64,000 nucleotides of DNA from NCBI GenBank assembly GCA_030278955.1, contig JAOANR010000003.1, positions 27,667,227 through 27,731,226 of the forward strand, in the 5' to 3' direction. Source of the stretch: Hygrophila difformis. Taxonomy: Eukaryota; Streptophyta; Magnoliopsida; Lamiales; Acanthaceae. Positions 61,736 through 64,000 of this stretch are shown here, piece after piece. The stretch's first letter is position 1. Every line of letters starts with the position of its first letter. The position numbers were made by a program, and so were the translations under genes. The notes beneath the pieces were generated by a model that worked only from the letters and a program-made list of their open reading frames with translations, was not told the origin of the DNA and made no database searches.

Positions 61736-62764
61736 ATGATTTGGGAATTATGGGACTATTTGGGTTTTTTTTCGATTCTCATTCCATATTTTATTTCCTT
61801 TGTAATTTGTACTGATATTAGGGGAAGGCCTTGGCGTCATGTACGAAAAACTAGTTTAAAGTTATTAATGAGATTTCAAACTAAAAGAAAAATTATGTAT
61901 ATCGACCAAAATCAGCGATGGAATTTATCTGTCGCCGCCCGTGACCGATTTACCGACGGGAGGAGAGGCTTCACCGGTTGGCGACCGATTTGGGCAACGG
62001 ATTTAGTGGGTCGCAAGATGGCGATTGATTTGCTGATGTTTGGCAGTCCGTGGCGGATCACGGACAGAAATGGCGACTGAAATATTTCCGTCGCCAAAGG
62101 AATTAAGGATTTAGTCCCCAATTTGCTGTGACTGGTAGCCACAGCTATAAAACCCTTCATCCCCATTTTCACCTCCTTCAAATGTTGATGCCCATGTCAC
62201 GCATCTCGAATTGCTGACCAGTCGCGCAGCCGCCGTGCCAAGCATCATACCACCCAGCCGAACCGCCGTCTCACAGCCATTCTGCAACCGATTCACCATT
62301 AACCCTAATTTGGCAAAGACAGCGAACTGTGTTGCGCAACAGTTGACAGGTCACAACGACCACCCCCCGCACCTCCCACCGGAACGGCCCACACCTCATT
62401 GGGCCGGAATTGGAGTCGCACAGGAGCCCTTTGGTGGTTGTTGCTGGTAGTGGATGCAGTCAGATTCTGGTAGCTTAAAGGTAATGGTCTGGTTTTATTT
62501 TATGTTTCAAGTTAACATTCGGATTCCACAATTAACTTGATGTTTCATGTTTAGAAAATATTTATGCCTGCTCAACCTCCTTTAAGAGCTTCAATCTCCA
62601 TGTTTCAATAAGGACATACTGGTTTGTTCACCCGGATGCATTGTTTGTCCCACATGTTACATGCTTTCTTTCTTTTGTCAGTTCATTAAGTATCTGGTGT
62701 TTGTCAGTTCATGAAGAGTTTGTTTTTCCTACTTTAATTTCTGTGCGGATTGCAACTTTGGTTT
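61736..62764. other. unassigned region with GCGAC-type repeats and TATA
   Basis: Between 61,920 and 62,100 many words like GTCGCC, GACCGATTT and GCGACGG occur on both strands. TATAAAA follows at about 62,147, then a GC-rich stretch to 62,450 with an open plus-strand frame lacking any recognisable product. It may be a promoter and leader or part of a DNA transposon; I cannot decide. Confidence 0.35.
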
Positions 62765-64000
62765 TTTTGGATAAGCCAACAGGCCAAAGAAATCACACAT
62801 ACAAAAGGTAAAACAAGGAAAGAAAAAGAAATACAATGTAGGGGGGAGATCACAAAGCACCATAAGAAAAAAAAAAAAACAAAAAAAACCGCACAACAGA
62901 CGAACTGAAAGCATTAGAGACGGGGGAAGCCGACTCCCAGGGAGTCAGCCATAACCTCTTCCTTAACAAAATCCAGGGGGAACACCCATGTGGTATAGAA
63001 CTCTTCCTTCAAGGGCTGTGTTAAGCAAGCTTATCTGCTACCTTGTCCATAAGTCTTATCAAACTCTATAGAAGCCTTCTGCACAAATTCAAGTTGCTGG
63101 ATAATCGAATTGGGGGATTGATCATTCTATCCTGATAATCCCAAATATCATCTACATAATTAGAGTTAATCCTCTGGAGAGCCAAAATCCCCCCAAGTGC
63201 CCCGTTGCTCTTGAATGCCGACTGGATAATACCCCAAATGATGCAGAAAATTCGAGATTTGAAGAATTCCGATTGGGTTAAAAAGCCCTGAGCTTCCATT
63301 ATAACAAAGAGCTAGGGCTGATAAATATGTAGCATATCCGTTATGTGGCGATGAGTGTTTCTGTGCATGGCACCACATATATTCCATGCAAGAATTTTGA
63401 ATTCTTTAAACTCAATCATTGGGAAACTGGGGGATTAGTGCCAGTGTTCCCTTCCTCATTTGAGTCCCCATCCATCTTCTGAACATTACAAGTTTGATCA
63501 GAATTCTCCTCATTTTTAGTATTGCTCAATTGATGTCTTGGTGTTGTTGGTATGGTCTCATTATCATCAATGAGTGATGTTCTCGCCCTCTTGTTGCCCA
63601 GGACTCCCTCATCAATTTCTCCTTTTGTCTTGGATTGGTAAGGTGTCTTTCCTTTACCTGCAGACTTGCCTTTGCTTCTAGTACCCATATGGTTAGTAAT
63701 TTGTTTAAAAGGGCTTGGGCCAGCTCTAGTGTTATTAACCTTGGGTCCCTTTTCAACTCGAGTTCGGCCCATCGAGGAACCACTGGGGATCTCAGTTGCT
63801 GCTTTCCATTTGTTTTTTTCTTGCTAACTTTGACCCAATCCCCACATGAAGGCTGGTGGGGAATGTCAACCTTTGTCTCATGCTCCACAGGCAGGGTCCC
63901 GAGGTGGCAGCTATGTACTGGAAATTTCCATATTAGTGATACTTGAAGGCTCCCTATTCAAAGGCTCACTGTCACCTTTCTCAATTGCCACTTCAGAGAT
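62765..64000 (-). pseudogene. decayed, internally deleted LINE
   Basis: From the right edge the minus strand shows the end of a LINE ORF1 (HQPSCGDWVKVSKKK, then a shifted frame ending NPPVSQ at 63,416). ORF2 begins at once in an overlapping ATGA (63,413) with an endonuclease start (FKILAWNICGAMHRNTH). ORF2 has a TAG after about 35 residues and more frameshifts. After about 63,060 it jumps to a short C-terminal-like part and a 3' end (TTGGCCTGTTGGCTTATCC before A-rich sequence, about 62,770). RT and most of ORF2 are missing. The 5' end is outside the window. Confidence 0.75.

Overview
This is nuclear DNA of a flowering plant, almost certainly a eudicot. It holds spliced genes of plant families, Ty3/gypsy and Ty1/copia LTR retrotransposons, plant L1-type LINEs, tRNA-derived SINEs, Stowaway-like MITEs and several Helitrons. 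There is no prokaryotic gene organisation. Lamiales is a guess from protein flavour only.

The only recognisable host locus is an oligopeptide transporter (OPT) gene on the minus strand. Its first two exons lie at 44,186-44,865. Exons 3-5 lie at 14,100-15,383 and join exon 2 in phase across a gap of 28.8 kb. That gap is explained by a Helitron on the minus strand from about 43,880 (5' end) to 15,438 (3' hairpin plus CTAG), inserted in OPT intron 2. The Helitron carries broken pieces of at least four unrelated genes, all in its own orientation. From its 5' end these are a possible proline-rich first exon of an RNA-binding protein, a prephenate/aspartate aminotransferase (PAT), a PDR-type ABCG transporter, a SIN3-like co-repressor and a BIG BROTHER-type RING E3 ligase. 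A second Helitron 5'-end-like segment sits at 35,220-35,283. The Helitron was itself invaded by an intact 9.9 kb gypsy element (21,388-31,335, TSD CATCA), an older Helitron with a decayed helicase (37,932-42,001, plus strand), MITEs, and a 1.4 kb inverted-repeat foldback built from 32-bp units (31,711-33,172).

OPT exon 5 is cut at 14,099/14,100 by a Sirevirus-like copia element (14,099 down to 4,057, minus strand) with two 918-bp LTRs and an extra 3' ORF. Beyond its left LTR a second gag begins, so the copia locus is a tandem array. That second gag is cut at 3,564 by a gypsy element whose 3' part occupies 1-3,564.

Right of OPT lie about 2.5 kb of non-coding DNA with a MITE and degenerate repeats, two SINE copies, then an apparently coding-intact LINE (47,963-56,130, both ORFs open, 12-bp TSD). 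Next comes a further Helitron on the plus strand (about 56,806-61,508), an inverted-repeat MITE-like element, a low-information stretch, and a decayed, internally deleted LINE on the minus strand at the right edge.

The only long open coding regions are those of transposons. Every cellular gene recognised is split, frameshifted or carries nonsense codons. Several of those stops fit CGA-to-TGA change, as expected of methylated repeat DNA.
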